A DNA stretch of 64,000 nucleotides from contig JAJLRJ010000013.1 in NCBI GenBank assembly GCA_024195265.1, positions 1,494,403 to 1,558,402 on the forward strand, given 5' to 3'. The notes beneath the pieces were generated by a model. It had not been told where the DNA came from, did no database searches, and saw only the letters and a program-made list of their open reading frames with translations. Position numbers and translations under genes: made by a program. Of this stretch, positions 31,120-46,100 are shown piece by piece. This DNA is from Dendrophyllia cribrosa. Its lineage: Eukaryota; Cnidaria; Anthozoa; Scleractinia; Dendrophylliidae. Within the stretch, counting starts at the first letter, position 1, and every line of letters begins with the position of its first letter.

Positions 31120-34100
31120 CTGGAGAACAAACAAACAAGCAAACAAAACTATTAAAAAATAGGAAACAATTAAATCTAAAACGTTTCCCTTATCTCCAAC
31201 TTTAAGCCCCATTATTGTCCATTTATCATCACACGCTGCAAGCGTCAGCAGCCAATAGGGAATTCTTGTCCGGTTGCATCAGCCATGTCAGTCGTTGAAC
31301 GTTGCTCTTAGCCATTTATTAAGTACCTTATTTATCAGGCAACACTTAAGAATGTATTTTAATATAACAAGTTTGAAGTGAACAGAAGCAGGAGACCATA
31401 TAATTCTTTTCCAAGCAACTGAATGTTTGCCATGAGAAAATCAAAACCATGGAAACAATAGAAGCCTCACTCCCATACAAACCAAAACAATGACAGAGGC
31501 ACATGAAGCTTATTGGACAATTCCCCACTTCAGAAACTATTAAAAATACTATAATACTCTTTAAAGTGCAGGAATGGGTGGTGCTTGATGTAAGCCTCAT
31601 TTTTCCAATAGGGCATTTCTTCTGTTTTCAGTACGAACTGCACGTGCTATGCTTCAACTTTGTGGCAATTTGCATACAGTGCACATTTGTATGCGAACAC
31701 ACGATGCCATGTCCTAGCGTTCCTCAAGTACTCTGGATTCCATTGTGCCATTCTAACAAAGGAGACTTGAATAATTACACCTGGGTGAGGCTGAGCCTGT
31801 GCATTAAAGAGTATTATGGTATTTTTCGGAGTGGCCAATACAGAAGGCATTACAGTAGTGAAGCATAATGGGCAATACTGGGTTGAGTGTCTCAATACTA
31901 TTTTGAGGAAGTTTGTAATAAATGTAATTATTAGTCACCTCAGATTTAGGGTTTGTATTTTTAATTTATATTAGTACTATTCTGTATACATAGTGGGTGT
32001 GCTGCCGCAAGGATTTTTTCGGAGTGTAGATGTAAAAGAAGGCGTACAATTTATATTATACAACATAGCATACGACAGTGAAAATATGCGGCAAAATAAG
32101 AGTAAATATGACATATTACTACACTCTTCTTATCGCATGCTCGGGAAAACAGTTTAAAAAAACTTAGCTTTAGGAGAAAATGACTGTCATATACATTTGT
32201 AGTAGATAATCTATTGAGTGTAAAGTTATGGGTACATGTATTTTTACAAGTCAGAAAACAAATAATACTCATGAATACTAAAAGACTGGAGAGTGGAAGT
32301 GAAGAACAGTAAACATTATTGATTTTAAAATGGGACAACAATATTACTCACCAATAAAGACTGTTTGTGACTTTTCCCATTTGAATGTCCACCAAAATGT
32401 ATACTTATTCTATCCAGTGAGCTGTTTGATTCTGTTGTTTTCTTATACACGGGGTTATCAAAGTTCATTGATCTACGATTGCTGCAAAATGAACAAAGAA
32501 GAGTTGGCCTTGCCTCCTACACCTTCTCATATTGAATAACAGGGAATAATAAATAATCCACATCACTGTTTGAAAAGATTCTGAGGCTGTAGATCCCAGT
32601 GTGTGATCTGGCCTGTACCAGTTATTTCATTCACTTCACATGTCACCGGTGGGGTGGGTAATGTTGAGATCAAAATGGACTGGTAGCAGCAGTCAGAGGT
32701 GCCTTCTAAGAGCTGATGTCCAATCTCACCGTGAATACAATGTCAATGCAAAACAGACAATTTTGTCACCTCATTCTTTCACAACACATTATAGTTTGAA
32801 ATGTCAATGTTATAAGCAGAGTTTCTCTGTTTAATCTCTTGTGAACAGGGATCAACTTGATATATATAAAAAAACTTACTTTCTTTGTATTCTTCTGTAC
32901 ACTAGCCAACCAACTAAGAGACCGACAGCTGAGATGAGGACCACAACAGCAACTGAAATCCCCACAGTTACACCTGAAAAAACAAAATGAAAATGAAAAA
33001 AAAATTGTGAAAAATCACTGTATCACTAGGTCTGAAAGCAGTGGTGAACCTAAAGAAATGATGCCATGAAAAAAATGGCAAATTTGATGGCTGCTAGTAC
33101 ATTGTGATCTAAATAACTGCCTAAAGGTAACTCTCTGTTTGTAAAACATGTGTGACGAGTTAAACAACAACAAAATGTTGTAGTGTTACTAACACTGTAA
33201 TGCACTCACCAACATTCTCCTCCACCCTTTTGGCCTTCACCTGCGGCATTCTGTGAGTGGCAGGTGTTGTTGATGTTAGTCTAATGGATGGTGGTGTTAT
33301 TTGACAATATTTTCCTGTAAATTTGGAAGGACATCTGCAAAAAGAAAAAACAACAATTTTATGGATAAGGAAGAGATATACATGTATCATCAACAGATTC
33401 AAAAGTTAGAACCTCCTTACACATAACAGTAGCACAGTAGCCATGCTGTTTATTGATTAACCCATTGACACCTGAGGATTTTTACGTTTTTGAGTGATTT
33501 TCTGCATACACACGCCCCATAGGATTTAGTGACTTCATATTTGGAGTTACCATTGAAAGTGCTGCTGTTCTAAAACACTGAAGGCTCGAGTTTACTGGAA
33601 ACGTCATTGTGACGATCTCATTTTGCTTGGTTGATTTGCAATAAAAGGTCCAATATGAATTATCTACGATTTTTGGTAAGTTCACAGCCATTTTTCATCT
33701 TTAGTAGCTGCCTGGTGAGCATCATTAAGCTTGGAGGTAGTTCAGAGTCCACTTCTCAATGAAGCGAGTTAGGTGTTGTACTTCGTTTACGAATTTGGCT
33801 CGTTGCTCGTTGAACTGGAAAAATGGCCGCCTGGAAACGAAGTAGCTTTGGCACTCGACTCTGGATGAATTTCTCGACCTACCGCGGCATATTTTGGAAG
33901 TTGCGACCACAGGAGAACACAACAAGCGCGAAATTTCGGCGGTGGGTCAGAGTGGCTGTGGACTTGGTATATATATGAAAATTGTAGAGGACGGAATGGA
34001 CGCTGTCGAAAAATCTGTTTATTTCCCAGCATGCAGTGTGGTGGTGATGTTGAAAATCGAGGCAAGGTGAGTATGCACTAGTATAAGAAGCTGTAGCTAG

Positions 34101-37100
34101 GCCCGAGCAACGAATAAGAGCAAAAAAATTCACTGCTAAGCTAGGACTACAACCAAAGACAAAAGTGTTGGGAAGGTTCCTTGTTTTCCTCACCCCTCCT
34201 CCGTCATCCCCCTCTTTCAAAGTTGCTGTTAACGCAAATACTTAACTTACACTGTCTTTTGTATAGATATCTTCAACATTGGATTTGGGGGAGAGGGGGG
34301 CTATAAAAAGCATTGTGCGCGCCTTTAATTGAGCTGAAACCCAAAGGTAGTGTCATTTTTTAGCGTTTTACAAGCCTTCCCAACTAATTTTGTCTTGGGT
34401 TGTAGGACTGAATTTTGCTGTAAATGTTGACTTTTGGGTTTGCCACAATGATTTGAATAAAAAAAACTAAAGGCAAAAACGTGATTTTTGTTGTTTTTCT
34501 ATGACGTTAAAAACGGTAATTTTTGTTATTGTCCAAATTCAAACGCTGATATTCTGCAAAAATCGCTGACTTTTTTGTGTTTATTGGGTATCTCAATTTG
34601 AAAGACTTTCTAGTCAATGCTCACAACTGCTAGTTAAGGCAATGTTCGCACGATTGAGAAAGTTACAATTTTTTAAAGCAGTGGAGTCTTGTACGGGCGG
34701 TTACGGGCGGTTCATGTGTCAATGGGTTAAATGTTAACACACAGACTCAATAGTTACAACTTAACCTTTTCAGCAAAGTACTGCTCAACAGCTCCAAAGC
34801 TCAATAATAAACAGTAATACAGTAAAGTACTGCTCAGTAGCTTTCATTTCACTTTAGGATTTCATCCACAGACTCAAAAGTTAGAACCACCTTGTACAGC
34901 ATAATAAACAGCACCACAGAAAAGTACTGCTCAGTAGCTTTCATTTGAATGATCCGACGTAAAAAATATAAGGCTTCCATCCAGACTCAAAAGTTAGAAC
35001 CACCTTGTACAGCATAACAAACAGCATCACATTTGAATGGCTGTACTTAAGAATTTCATCCATATAGACTCACACGAAACAGCTGGTAGCACAGGAAGGT
35101 ACATGTATAACTCAATACCTTTCTTTTTATTAGTCACACATAAACCATTTCATTCACACACCTAATACTTACAGCCATAATAATTATTGTAACTCAAGGC
35201 GGCATCTAAGGAAGTTAGGTTTTAAGACTTACGTGCATGTTGGTAACTCCAAGTTTTTGCCTGGATGACAAGTTCCCCCATTTAAGCAAGTATTTTTCGT
35301 ACAGTTAAAAGCATCTATGAAGACAGAACAGTAAGACACCCACATTAATTGATGCAAATTCATTATAAATCTCCTCATGATGAATCAACTAGATTAATCA
35401 TAGACAGATACAAAGTACATGTAGTGTTAAAAATACGCATTTTAATTTCACTTTTGACAGGAAGTTCTAATTATTTAAATAACTTCCTGTATCTTGTATA
35501 CATGCAGGTGTGCTGATGTTACTACAAATAGAACTAATTCCCTAATTTGCAGATGACATTTAAATTGTCAAGCATTGAATAAATAGAACAGAATGAACTA
35601 ATTTGCTAACACGTGGAGTGTGAAAGTTTTAATTATCATAAAACACTTGCCAATTTTCAAGAGCATCAGAGGCAAGCCAAATTAATAGACTCCAACAGTT
35701 TCACAGATTGTAAATTTTGCAGGAAAGTAATTTTATTTCCACTACAGCATGTGACTGAAATTATATGACGAATGGTTGTCAAAATGCAAAGCTTATCTTT
35801 GAAGCTGTCTGTTAAAAGAAAGATAGATGTCATGAACATTTTTGCTTTAACTCAAGGATGCAACTAATACTTGACAGAACAGTTCCAACACGATTTCAAG
35901 CCAACCCAACAGACGTTTGCACCTTTCTTTCACACTTCTGACTGACTACTAATCAGCTGCAGTGTCAGCAAGTCAAAATATCCCTAATTAATGCAACACA
36001 TTGTTAATTAAAATATGGTTGGGAAACAAGCTGAACCATTCCAGCATCAAATAAATTTGGAATAAGAGTTTGCAACAACAAAAGGCTTAACGTTACTGTC
36101 CTAAGGCAAAGTAGCACATTAGTCTTTTAATTCACATTTCAAAACTTGTGAAATTCAGTGAAACGACGATGGAGTTACAGTAAATAAAGAAAAGTTTCAG
36201 TGAGCTTGGCAATGCCAAATTTAATACTCTTGCACTGCAATTTCTTTCATGAAGAACAGGAATCAGTAATGAAAAAAAAGCAGAAAGATTAATTCAACAT
36301 TTTCACACTTTACCTACCACCTTTGAAGGAAGAAAAGGAGACAACAAAAGCACACACACAGAAAATCCTCATCATGGAAACAATAAATGAGTGTAAACAA
36401 AGAAGGCCCTTAGTTTCTTGGCAGAACATCAAAAAGTACCGGTTATTACCTGTTGTATTGCAGGTCTTGGAATCATAGAGGAGCGCAACACCTGCTGGGC
36501 AGTGACAAGAATAACCATCTGGGTAAAGAACTCTTGGAGCCAGTAAACAAATGTGGCTACAGCTTCCAAACTCGCCTGCTGATCGACATGGATTCACTCC
36601 TGTTGTTTAGAGGATGAAAGAATAATCAGAATCTGTCTCAATGTACAGTCAATTCTCTCAAAGCAGACACCTGTGAAAAGTGGACATCCGTGGTTTGTTG
36701 GTTCCGGCAGAATTTTGCATGTTTGTCTGTAACTAACTGAGCCCACAATACGCACTGTTAGCAAAAGGGACATTTGAATGCACAATATACAACGTGGCCT
36801 CTGAAATATCCAAGACGGCAGATGTTGACGTTTCACTTTGTAAAGTTCGTGACGGTTTTACTGCAAACCTGGTCATTCGCACCGATTTACCATCTTCAAG
36901 CTTTATTTAATTGCACAATACATAAAGGTAGGATGAGGCAAAGGGTTCTGGTTGCTAATGTGGCAACTGACTTTCGAATCTTGGTCGCCAGCACGGAAAA
37001 CTTAGGCGCAATTTCATGCCCTTGGGCTGGTCCCAAGGCTGTCTGGCTTTGAGAGAGTACACTGTGTATTTATAGATACAGAACTTGAACACCACCATAT

Positions 37101-40100
37101 GAAACTAAAAAAGCTTCCACTTGAATGTACACACTTAAAAGGATCCTATCCAGACTTCAGGGAGGTCCTGACCTCACCATTTCACATTTGTCTAGAGGTT
37201 TTTGTGCCACTGTCAAAGTTTCATGCACAACAATGCCCCAAGTTCCAATTTGCAGAATATTCTTGTAATTTTTAGGGTCATTCACTTCACTGATATAGCC
37301 GTTTTCTTTTTCAAAAAAAAAACATTTGTTTCTCAATATTTTACAAAATGAAATTCGAAAATTTTCTTTAAGTTTGATTGTTGGTACTCGTGGGAGTTAA
37401 AGTAACCCAGGAGATCTAAATATCATAAGATGTAATAAAACTACCTTTGGGTTGTCGTTGTTCATGATAAACATGAACATCCATAGGATTGTACAGGCTC
37501 TCTTGCAAAATAGATCGATCCTCTCCAGTAAACTTGTTAGCCTTGTTAATTGAGCCATGACTATGTTCCCAATCCGTCCAGTACATGTAGTCCTGAAATA
37601 TTGTCATGGCAAACGGATGGTTAATAGTTTTGCTTAGGATAATTCGCCGGTCTCTTCCATCGAAATCAGCAGACTCTATAGTGCGAAGCTTTGCATCTGC
37701 CCACCATATTCGGTCAATCGTGTAGTCAATGGCCAGTGCATTTGGCCACATAATGTTGTCACTGATTAGCACATGCCTTGTATTTTCATCTCCATTCATA
37801 CCACACTTTTCAATCTTTGGCTTTTCACCCCAATCAGACCAAAACATGTAGCTGAAATAAAATAATAAAAAAAAAGATATTAGATATTTGTTGAAATTAT
37901 TGAAATTTGTTTTGCTGTTTGCCATCTAAAAAAAAAAAGACAATTTCATGTGCTTCCCCGCTAACAAAGAAAACATACTGTAAGTCTCCTTAAGTGTGGT
38001 TCTACATGAAACTATGGAGTGCGTGGATAACATTCTACAGTTTGAAACTAAAATAAATGCGACGAGAAGTACTTCCTAACAGCTGGAACTAGAAAAAGCA
38101 ATCTGAATCACATCTATTTTAGGGGTAAATGGTCTTTCAAAACTCTCAGTCAAGTCAAGTTTCATTGGTCTTGCAGTCTGATTTTCTCCATGTCTCAGCG
38201 TCTCAATTTTTTCACTATAAAGCCATCTTGGACTCTTGATCTTTAGATTAGATCAGTGAAACAGAAAGTACTTTACTACAGAAAGTAAAAAAGTATTTAA
38301 GGCTTCCTGAGAAATATGCTGGTCACAATGTCTCAAATTTAGTATCAGATAACCCTAAATTTGCTTTTTTCAAGAAGCACAAAATGTTGTGACAACATAT
38401 CATAATTTAAGTCAAGTCAGTGGTACAGTAACTTTATGTAAAGAAGCAAGGGGTAAAGGAGAGTGAGTATGCTGACAATCAGCTTACACATCAGCAAGTA
38501 TATTTTGAAGAACTAGGGGGCTTTAGATGAGGTGGGGGGGAGTTGTTTTTCACCAACATACCCAAGAGATGGATGTACCACTATTGCTCTTGGCTCCTCC
38601 AGTCCTGTTGTAATTAACTCTAGCCGATTGGTGCCATCAAAATCAGCCACTTCAATCATATCGTTGCCTGTGTCTGTCCAGTACATCTTCTTATTGATCC
38701 AATCACAAGCAATTCCATCTGGGGTGTTTAAGTTGATCTTGACAAGAACTTCAACTTTGGGATTTTCTAGCTTAGCGCGCTTGATGTTCTCTTCAATGAC
38801 ATCAGTCCAGTATATATATCCACTGCTGAAGTCAAAATCCAGAGCTATGGCACCTTTCTGCCCTGGTATCAATTCTGTGTAGTCTGATGAGTCAAATGTC
38901 AAGTTTCGAATGTCATGGCGGTTGGCAAAAATGAGAAATCCTTCATCACCTGTGGAAGACAAAACAATAAATTGAAAATATGAAAATCTTTCTTAATTAA
39001 GGCTGCTTTTCACTAGCAACAGAGTCTTAGCCATTATCAGAAGTGCATCTTGTGATAATAAAATGGTTTGCCATCTGCACTTATGATCTAATGAAAACTA
39101 TTTTAATCCTTCAAATGAAAGCTGCTTTGCAGAGTTGCTCTTCTTCTCGATATTAAGCAAAATACAGTAGAATACTAATAACTCGAACCACCAGGGGAGA
39201 GGGAAATTTGGTTCGAGATATCGAAGGTTCGGGTTATCAAGGGTAAATTTGCAAGCAATCTTTAGCCAAGGGAAAAAAAGTTTGGTTCGAGTTAGTGAGC
39301 GGTTTAAGTTATTGGGATTAACTGTATAACTTAGAGGCAAAAGGTGAATGTGTACCAACCTACTGCTTTGCAGCTGCGGCGGTCTGGTTCCATGAGGTAG
39401 CCCTCTCGGCAAATACATTTAAATCCTCCTTTATAGTTGTAACAAACTTGGCTACACATTCCAGGTGTATCACATTCGTTCTTATCTGTGGGGATACAAT
39501 AACAGATTATTTAACTTGTCTACAAACCTTCCCTGTTCCTCGCATGCGACAAGCCAGCCATCCCAAAGATGTCTACTGATTTTCTTTTTCATAAATATTT
39601 CTAATTTTTGTATTATGAATATTATAATATTTTATAAAATGCTCAAGGAAATGCACGCACTATGATTGGTTAAACCGAGTTCATTATAACTCGATGAAGC
39701 ACGTGCGTGACGTAAGCTTCATTATAAACGTTTTTATTTTATAACAGAAATAAAAAAACTTGTTCCTTGTGCATTGTTGAGTTATATAAGCACTTGAGAA
39801 TTTTTAATAACACTCGAGAAGTCTGCACTTCTCTTGTGTTCTTAAAAATTCCTGCGTGCTTATATAACTCAATAATGCACTCGGCACGTTTTTTATTTCT
39901 TTAATAATATTATGATTGATTAATTGATTAATAGCACCATTGTATTTTTTTTATCCTTTACCCATTGACGACCGGGCTATTTTTCTATTTTAGCAATTCT
40001 CAAAAACACTTTTACGCGACCGTCTGCGCAGTACACTTAGAATACAAAAAAGCTCCAAAAAAGAACTTTTTCTCAGTCTAGAATAACTGGCATGAGTAAT

Positions 40101-43100
40101 TTTTGAATAAAATACACCAGTTGCGTATCAAAGATTGCCCAAGAAACTGATTTAGAAATCCAAAAAATAATACACAGACATCTTTGCAAAAGGCAATGCG
40201 AGTGAAGTTAGATCTGTAAAATGCAAGTTTTGTTTTGTTTACATCAAATCACTTTTCCACCTATGTAATGAATGAACAAACACATAAAAATGGACAACAA
40301 AATCTTGTTTTGAAAACTTTTATTCAAATATCCGTTAGTTCATCTTTAAAAGCAAAATGCGTACCATTAGCGCATCGAGAAACCATCCACGCAAGCAAAA
40401 TTGGCTAAGCACATTGCAAAATTCAAGATGTCAATTTTGGCACATTTACAGTACCGCTCGAAACTATTAGTGCATAAGGACGTGGTGAAACCTCGTCCGC
40501 CGCCATTTTGTTTTCCGCGAATTCACCTGGGTGGGACGAAACCGCAACCGCGGAAAGGACGAAAGCGACCGAAACACCGCGGGGAAACAGACGCGGTAAT
40601 ACCTCGGTTACAAACAATAGTGGCTAATTTCTATTGTTATGGTATTGTTTAACTCTATATTAGTGATATTCTCCAAGGAGGCAATGCAACAAAAGGCTAG
40701 AGATGTCGATTTCACAACATCTGACATCGTGATAAAAGCGATATCAAGTTGTTCTGTTGAATCTTCTCCGTTCACAGGAACGGAGAATGAAAACAAGAAT
40801 CTTCATTTTTATCGCTTTTTCTGACTTCATACATTTGTAGCAAAGATAGCGAACGTTTACACCAAACACTCAAGTTTTCATACGCGTCGATTTATTGACT
40901 TCATACATTAATTTTAGTAAATGGATCGACTGTACCGTCCCGTACCGTACGTACCGTTCAGTGTAAAGTGGAACACGCGAAGACAGCGGTGAAGTGCGGG
41001 TGCAAGGATTATATTTAACGCCAGTAGAGTTTGGAAAAGCTTACTTGTAATTTGGCGAGCAAAACTGCAATGAAAATAGAGAATTCACGGAAGGTTTCAA
41101 ATTACCCTTTTGACATATGCAAATTCGGTGCACTTTTTCCTGACATTACTACAAAATTTGCTAAATTTGTTTTCTGCGACATACCTTTTCCCGCTGTCTG
41201 ACATCGATTATTATATTTAGTTTCATTCAACATTTATCTTCACAATTAGTAAACATGAAGTTCTGAAAGAATTTTACACATGAAATTTGCGTGACTAACG
41301 CACTGGCACTTGTGGCCGCTTGTCTACATATTAGTGACCTACTTTGGTTTTGTTCGCTTTCTGGCAGAATACTTACTCCATTCGAAATTTTTCCATAGCT
41401 GTTCACAGCCAGCCGTTCGAAATTGTTGTTCCGTTTCAGCCGTTCACTGTGCGCGAGTCGTTTAAAATAATTCTTTAGCGTTCAAATGAAATTCGATCTG
41501 TTTATAGCAGCTCTCGTTGCCTAGCACGTGATCAAAATCTACCGTGAAGAAGATGCACCTTTTAGTGAGAAAGTTATTTTATTGTTTTATCTAGAAGAAC
41601 TAGTCGTTTGAAACAGGAAGAAGTTTCGCTGGTCGGCCGCTGCGTTGCTTGTCGACCCAAGGCAACTCGTGGCGAAGGTATTTCTGTTAAATCTTAACTC
41701 CATCAAGATTTTAAAAAGAGATTACGGACAACCTTCGATATTTTAACGTTCAAACGAAAGAAAGAAAGCAATCTAAGCTGAACATATTCTGATGTACACA
41801 TCTCGCTAGCAAGTTTACGAATTGATCGATGGCAGGCGAAGTTTAGTTTGTAAACAAACTGTACGCGTGATATTTTGTTTTTGTGTTCGACGCGTACTTT
41901 CATCCCTGTCACGCGTGAGGAAAATTAACCTGCGATTAGGTGTTGTTTTTGTTTATTTCAATTTACCTTAAAGAAAAAATAAGATAAAACAGACTGTGTC
42001 TTTTAGTACTGTAAATTGTTCTTAGAATTACCGGAATTTTATTTCGGCGTAAAAAGTTTAAGCGACACGCGGCATGTAAACTTTAATGATCCATAGTTGT
42101 ATTTCGCTCGATTGAATGAAGCGGTTTTAAGAATCTAAGTGCCGCTGTTCATTACGAGTTCTCAAACTCATTAATAATTCATGAAGAAAATACAAAGGAA
42201 ATTAATGTTTAATGAGTGTTTGGAAATCAGATGAAACACTGCTCATTTTTGCATCCTTAATTTCTCCTTCTAAAATCATTTTGTTTGAGAAGTAATATCA
42301 AACATTCGACACAGTATTTCATCACAAGATCAAACACCTCGAAGTTCGTCAAAAATACTCCGCTGCGCGTCGTATTTTCAACTCTCTTCTCAGTGTTTGA
42401 TCTTGTGATGAAACACTGTGTCTCATGTTTGATATATTACTTGAAACATAATGTAATTCTTAAACAGTTCGCATTTAAAGCTCTGTTCCAGAAGTGAGTT
42501 TTCATTTTTTTCTCTAATTACAGCAGCATCCACAGCCGACTTCTGACGGATTTTAACATGTGAAATGTCTCACGTTCAAATCACCGGAGCGTCACGTCTC
42601 ACCTATTGTTGTTAATGAACTTCAAAACAAAGGAAACAAACTCTATTCAAACACGGCCGCGTCCTATTCTTTCCGCGGTTTTCTTCGACCGCAAAATACC
42701 GAGGTGAAACCGGGGTTTTTAGTGCGGTTGGACGAGAAATACCTAGGTGAAACCGCAGCTCCAAACTGCGGTTTGACCTAGGCGAAACCGCGGCAAATGC
42801 ACTAATAGTTTCGAGCGGTACTGTAATAAACATTTCTCACAAAACTAACAAAAACACAAAGAAAAAGTCAATCACAAATTGATACCAACATAAACTCCCA
42901 TTGAAAAATGTACCTTCTTTTACCGTAATGTTCCTTGGCTGCTTGGAAATTCTGTAAAACTCCACTTCTTCGGTTCTGACTTCCAAACAAGAAATATCGC
43001 CCCGACGCATTGATATAAACATGCGAAGTTCCTCAAAGCAAAATTTCATCCATTGAAGCTCTTCTTTTTCACTATAGCAGCTTCTGGGTATTCTTTAAAG

Positions 43101-46100
43101 CTTTTTCTTTCCACTTTGAATCTTTTAAATGTGTGTTTTTCTCCAATACAGAAATAGAGTTTTGAAAACCAAGCACATGCCGAGTGTGGCAGCCATTTTC
43201 GTAGAATTTGATATTCTTGTTCGAGTGACAAACCGCTCTCTTCTAGTACCACCCTAAAACCACTAAATAGATGCGCAGTAGACAGATTTTGATTGGTCTA
43301 TCCGTTTGATAGCCTTTTTTAACAATAGGGGACCAAAAGTACCTTCTAGGGGTGGTAGGGGAGACTTCGCGTACATGCACAAAATCACGGCCAGTTTTGA
43401 TCGGCATGGCCGTCAGTGATAACTAAGAACAGTACAACGTACTGACAGACATACCTCGACAAATTTTTGGATCTTCTTTGTCCACTTCATATCCTTGATG
43501 ACAGGAGCAGAAGTAGGATGTCTTGGTATCTACGCAAACTTGTTGACAATGGCCATTGTGATCAATGCATTCATTTATTTCTAAAAATAAGACAACAGAA
43601 ATCAGTTCAAGTTTTCATTTCTAATGCAGTCATGAAACACCATCCATCATCAGTAGATAATTGCCAAGAAATGTTTTCAGTAAATTTCAATTTATTTATT
43701 TATTTGCCACATATCTAAAAAGATAAGTTAAATCTACACCTACAGGGTAAATTATGGTGGGCTACTGTTTATTTCCCGGAAGCATCCTTTGATGGCTTGA
43801 AAATCAGCCTACTTCAATCATTGCACTTCATGCAATGTGGCAGTGCTGGAAAAAACAGTCGGTCATCCGACATTGTCCGACTAAAATCCAAAAATGTCCG
43901 ACCAGTTTTAAATTATGCTGGTACATGGTGACCAAGCACAAAAATTACTTAGCTTTGACCTTGAATGTCTTGTTAACTCATCGCATTTGATTCCAAAAAC
44001 ATTACAATAAGAATTTACGCTGTTTGTTCAATTTATTTTGCTGTAAACGGCTCTCTTGATTCAAGAAAATTCAGAAAAGGCCATGTCATTTGACATTGCC
44101 CAACAATGCACTGCAAAACTTCTTATAGCAGGTTGTGCATGCTAACAGGGGGCTTTCTTGTGACGCATGCGCACAAAAGTACGCGGCTTGCTTGCTTTGG
44201 CTCCGAAGTGATATCTTGTTGTCAAGTGCCGTGGTTAAATTCGGGGCTAATTCCTTCATTTTCGTTTGCGGGAAAAACTTAAAAATCAACACATGTAAAA
44301 GTACAAATCATATTAGTACATTGGGGATGAAAATACTGGCCCTTTGAGCTTGAGATTGTAATGCTGTTCAACAATTTGAAGAGACAACTCTATGCAAGGA
44401 CTTATGGATTAATGGCGGATTTGTGGTCTTCAATGGACATTGCCACGTGAACTTTCTACCCAGAATTGATATATGAACTGTCAACGTATCCGTAAAGGTA
44501 AGTTTGTTTTATTTAAGTCCCTCTTTAAGAAATCGCGCCAAGGAGTACATGCGAAATCTTTCGGTGAACTTCCTTGCTCTAATGCAAAATGCCAATTTCT
44601 CGCCGTCTTGGCAGACCATGATTTCGAAGTCCAGTCGTTGTGCCACAGAGTTTTAAATAAAAATGGCAACAACTATCATTTTGAAATCCGTTTATCTAGC
44701 AGAGATCAATCACAAAATGGGGGAAGTTTTGTGTTTTCAGCTTTATAGTGAAACACGTTGGTTCTCGTCTTGTTGTTTGTGTAGTTCAACTTCCCTCGTG
44801 GCAAATGCCATAACTTCAAATAAATCATTCACGGTTTCTAGAACTCTTGTTTTCTTGTAATCACTTTTTTCTTTGCAATCGGTAGCAAAATGAAGCCTCA
44901 ACTCGAATTAACAAATCTACAAAAAATTATTGTTTATTGAATATTAATTAGTTGTTTATTATTCGAAAACCGCTCGTTGTGCCAGAGCAATATATATTGG
45001 AAACTAAACTACATTCAATTTGCTTTTAATACATGGTGCTACATTGGCTTGGAAAATGGGGGAAGTTGGAGATTTTTTAGATGTTTTGAGTATAAACTAA
45101 CTCATTAAACTGTTCCTTAACATAACTTTTGCTATACTTGAAGTCTCTGCTTGGGAATTGCCCCTGAAATAGCTTCATTTGGGATTGTTGTCAGTTTGTA
45201 TGACAAATGAACTAAATTTGAGATTGCCTCAAAAGCAAAACTCATAATATCATGATAATATAGTTTTTTTGGATGTGCATTATATTATTTTTACTGTAAT
45301 TGTAACATAAACAATAACCACCACTTTCTTAGCTGAAAATAGTTTCAGACCCTCTTGTCACTTTGGCAAGCTTATACACCTATTTCAGAAAAGGTTGTCG
45401 CAGCTATAGTCAAGTATACATGCCATGCACCTTTAGCGTGCTGAAAATAAAAAACACTTTAGAAATAAAATTTTGAGTAGACATTACATTACATATTAAT
45501 TTTTATTATTGTTTTGGGCTCTGACCATTTTTCATGTTGTAGAATGCCAGACATTTGCCAAAGAACCAGTTATTTCATACCTCCCATGCTCCTTTGTGGT
45601 CTAGGGGCATAGACTTAAGTACAACAACCTTTTTTAAATAGTTGTATAGCTATTTAAGAAGTCCTACACACTATGTAACTCAGTAACATAAGCAAAATTA
45701 CTCCTTAGCTCCCATTACAAATAAGTTAGCACCATCAATATCATGTCCCCAGTCACGCACACACATAAGTGATAGATACGACACAAATTTGTCAAGGTGC
45801 TCATATTTGGCAAGTGCTACTATCCCTCCATGTTGTCCATGAGGATGACTTTCAAATAGTGCGATTGACTGTTCAGCTTTACTACAGCAGAGAAGCATTG
45901 ACTTGTCTGGTGGAGCAATAAGGATTGTACAACAATCCTCAGCAATGGAGCAAATTTCATTCAGCTTGTCTGTGAGAGATGCTTTACAAAAGATCCCTAT
46001 GTCCTCAACTATTTTAAGGTTATAATTGTCAGTTCTTGTTTGAAGTGCTTCCTGGACATTTAAGTTTGGTTGACTCAGTGGCATGTTCAATGTATTGTAA

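Noticed and set aside
44473..44748. 91-aa plus frame
   Set aside because: No recognisable domain. Only the first codons plus a donor are suggestive; noted in findings instead.
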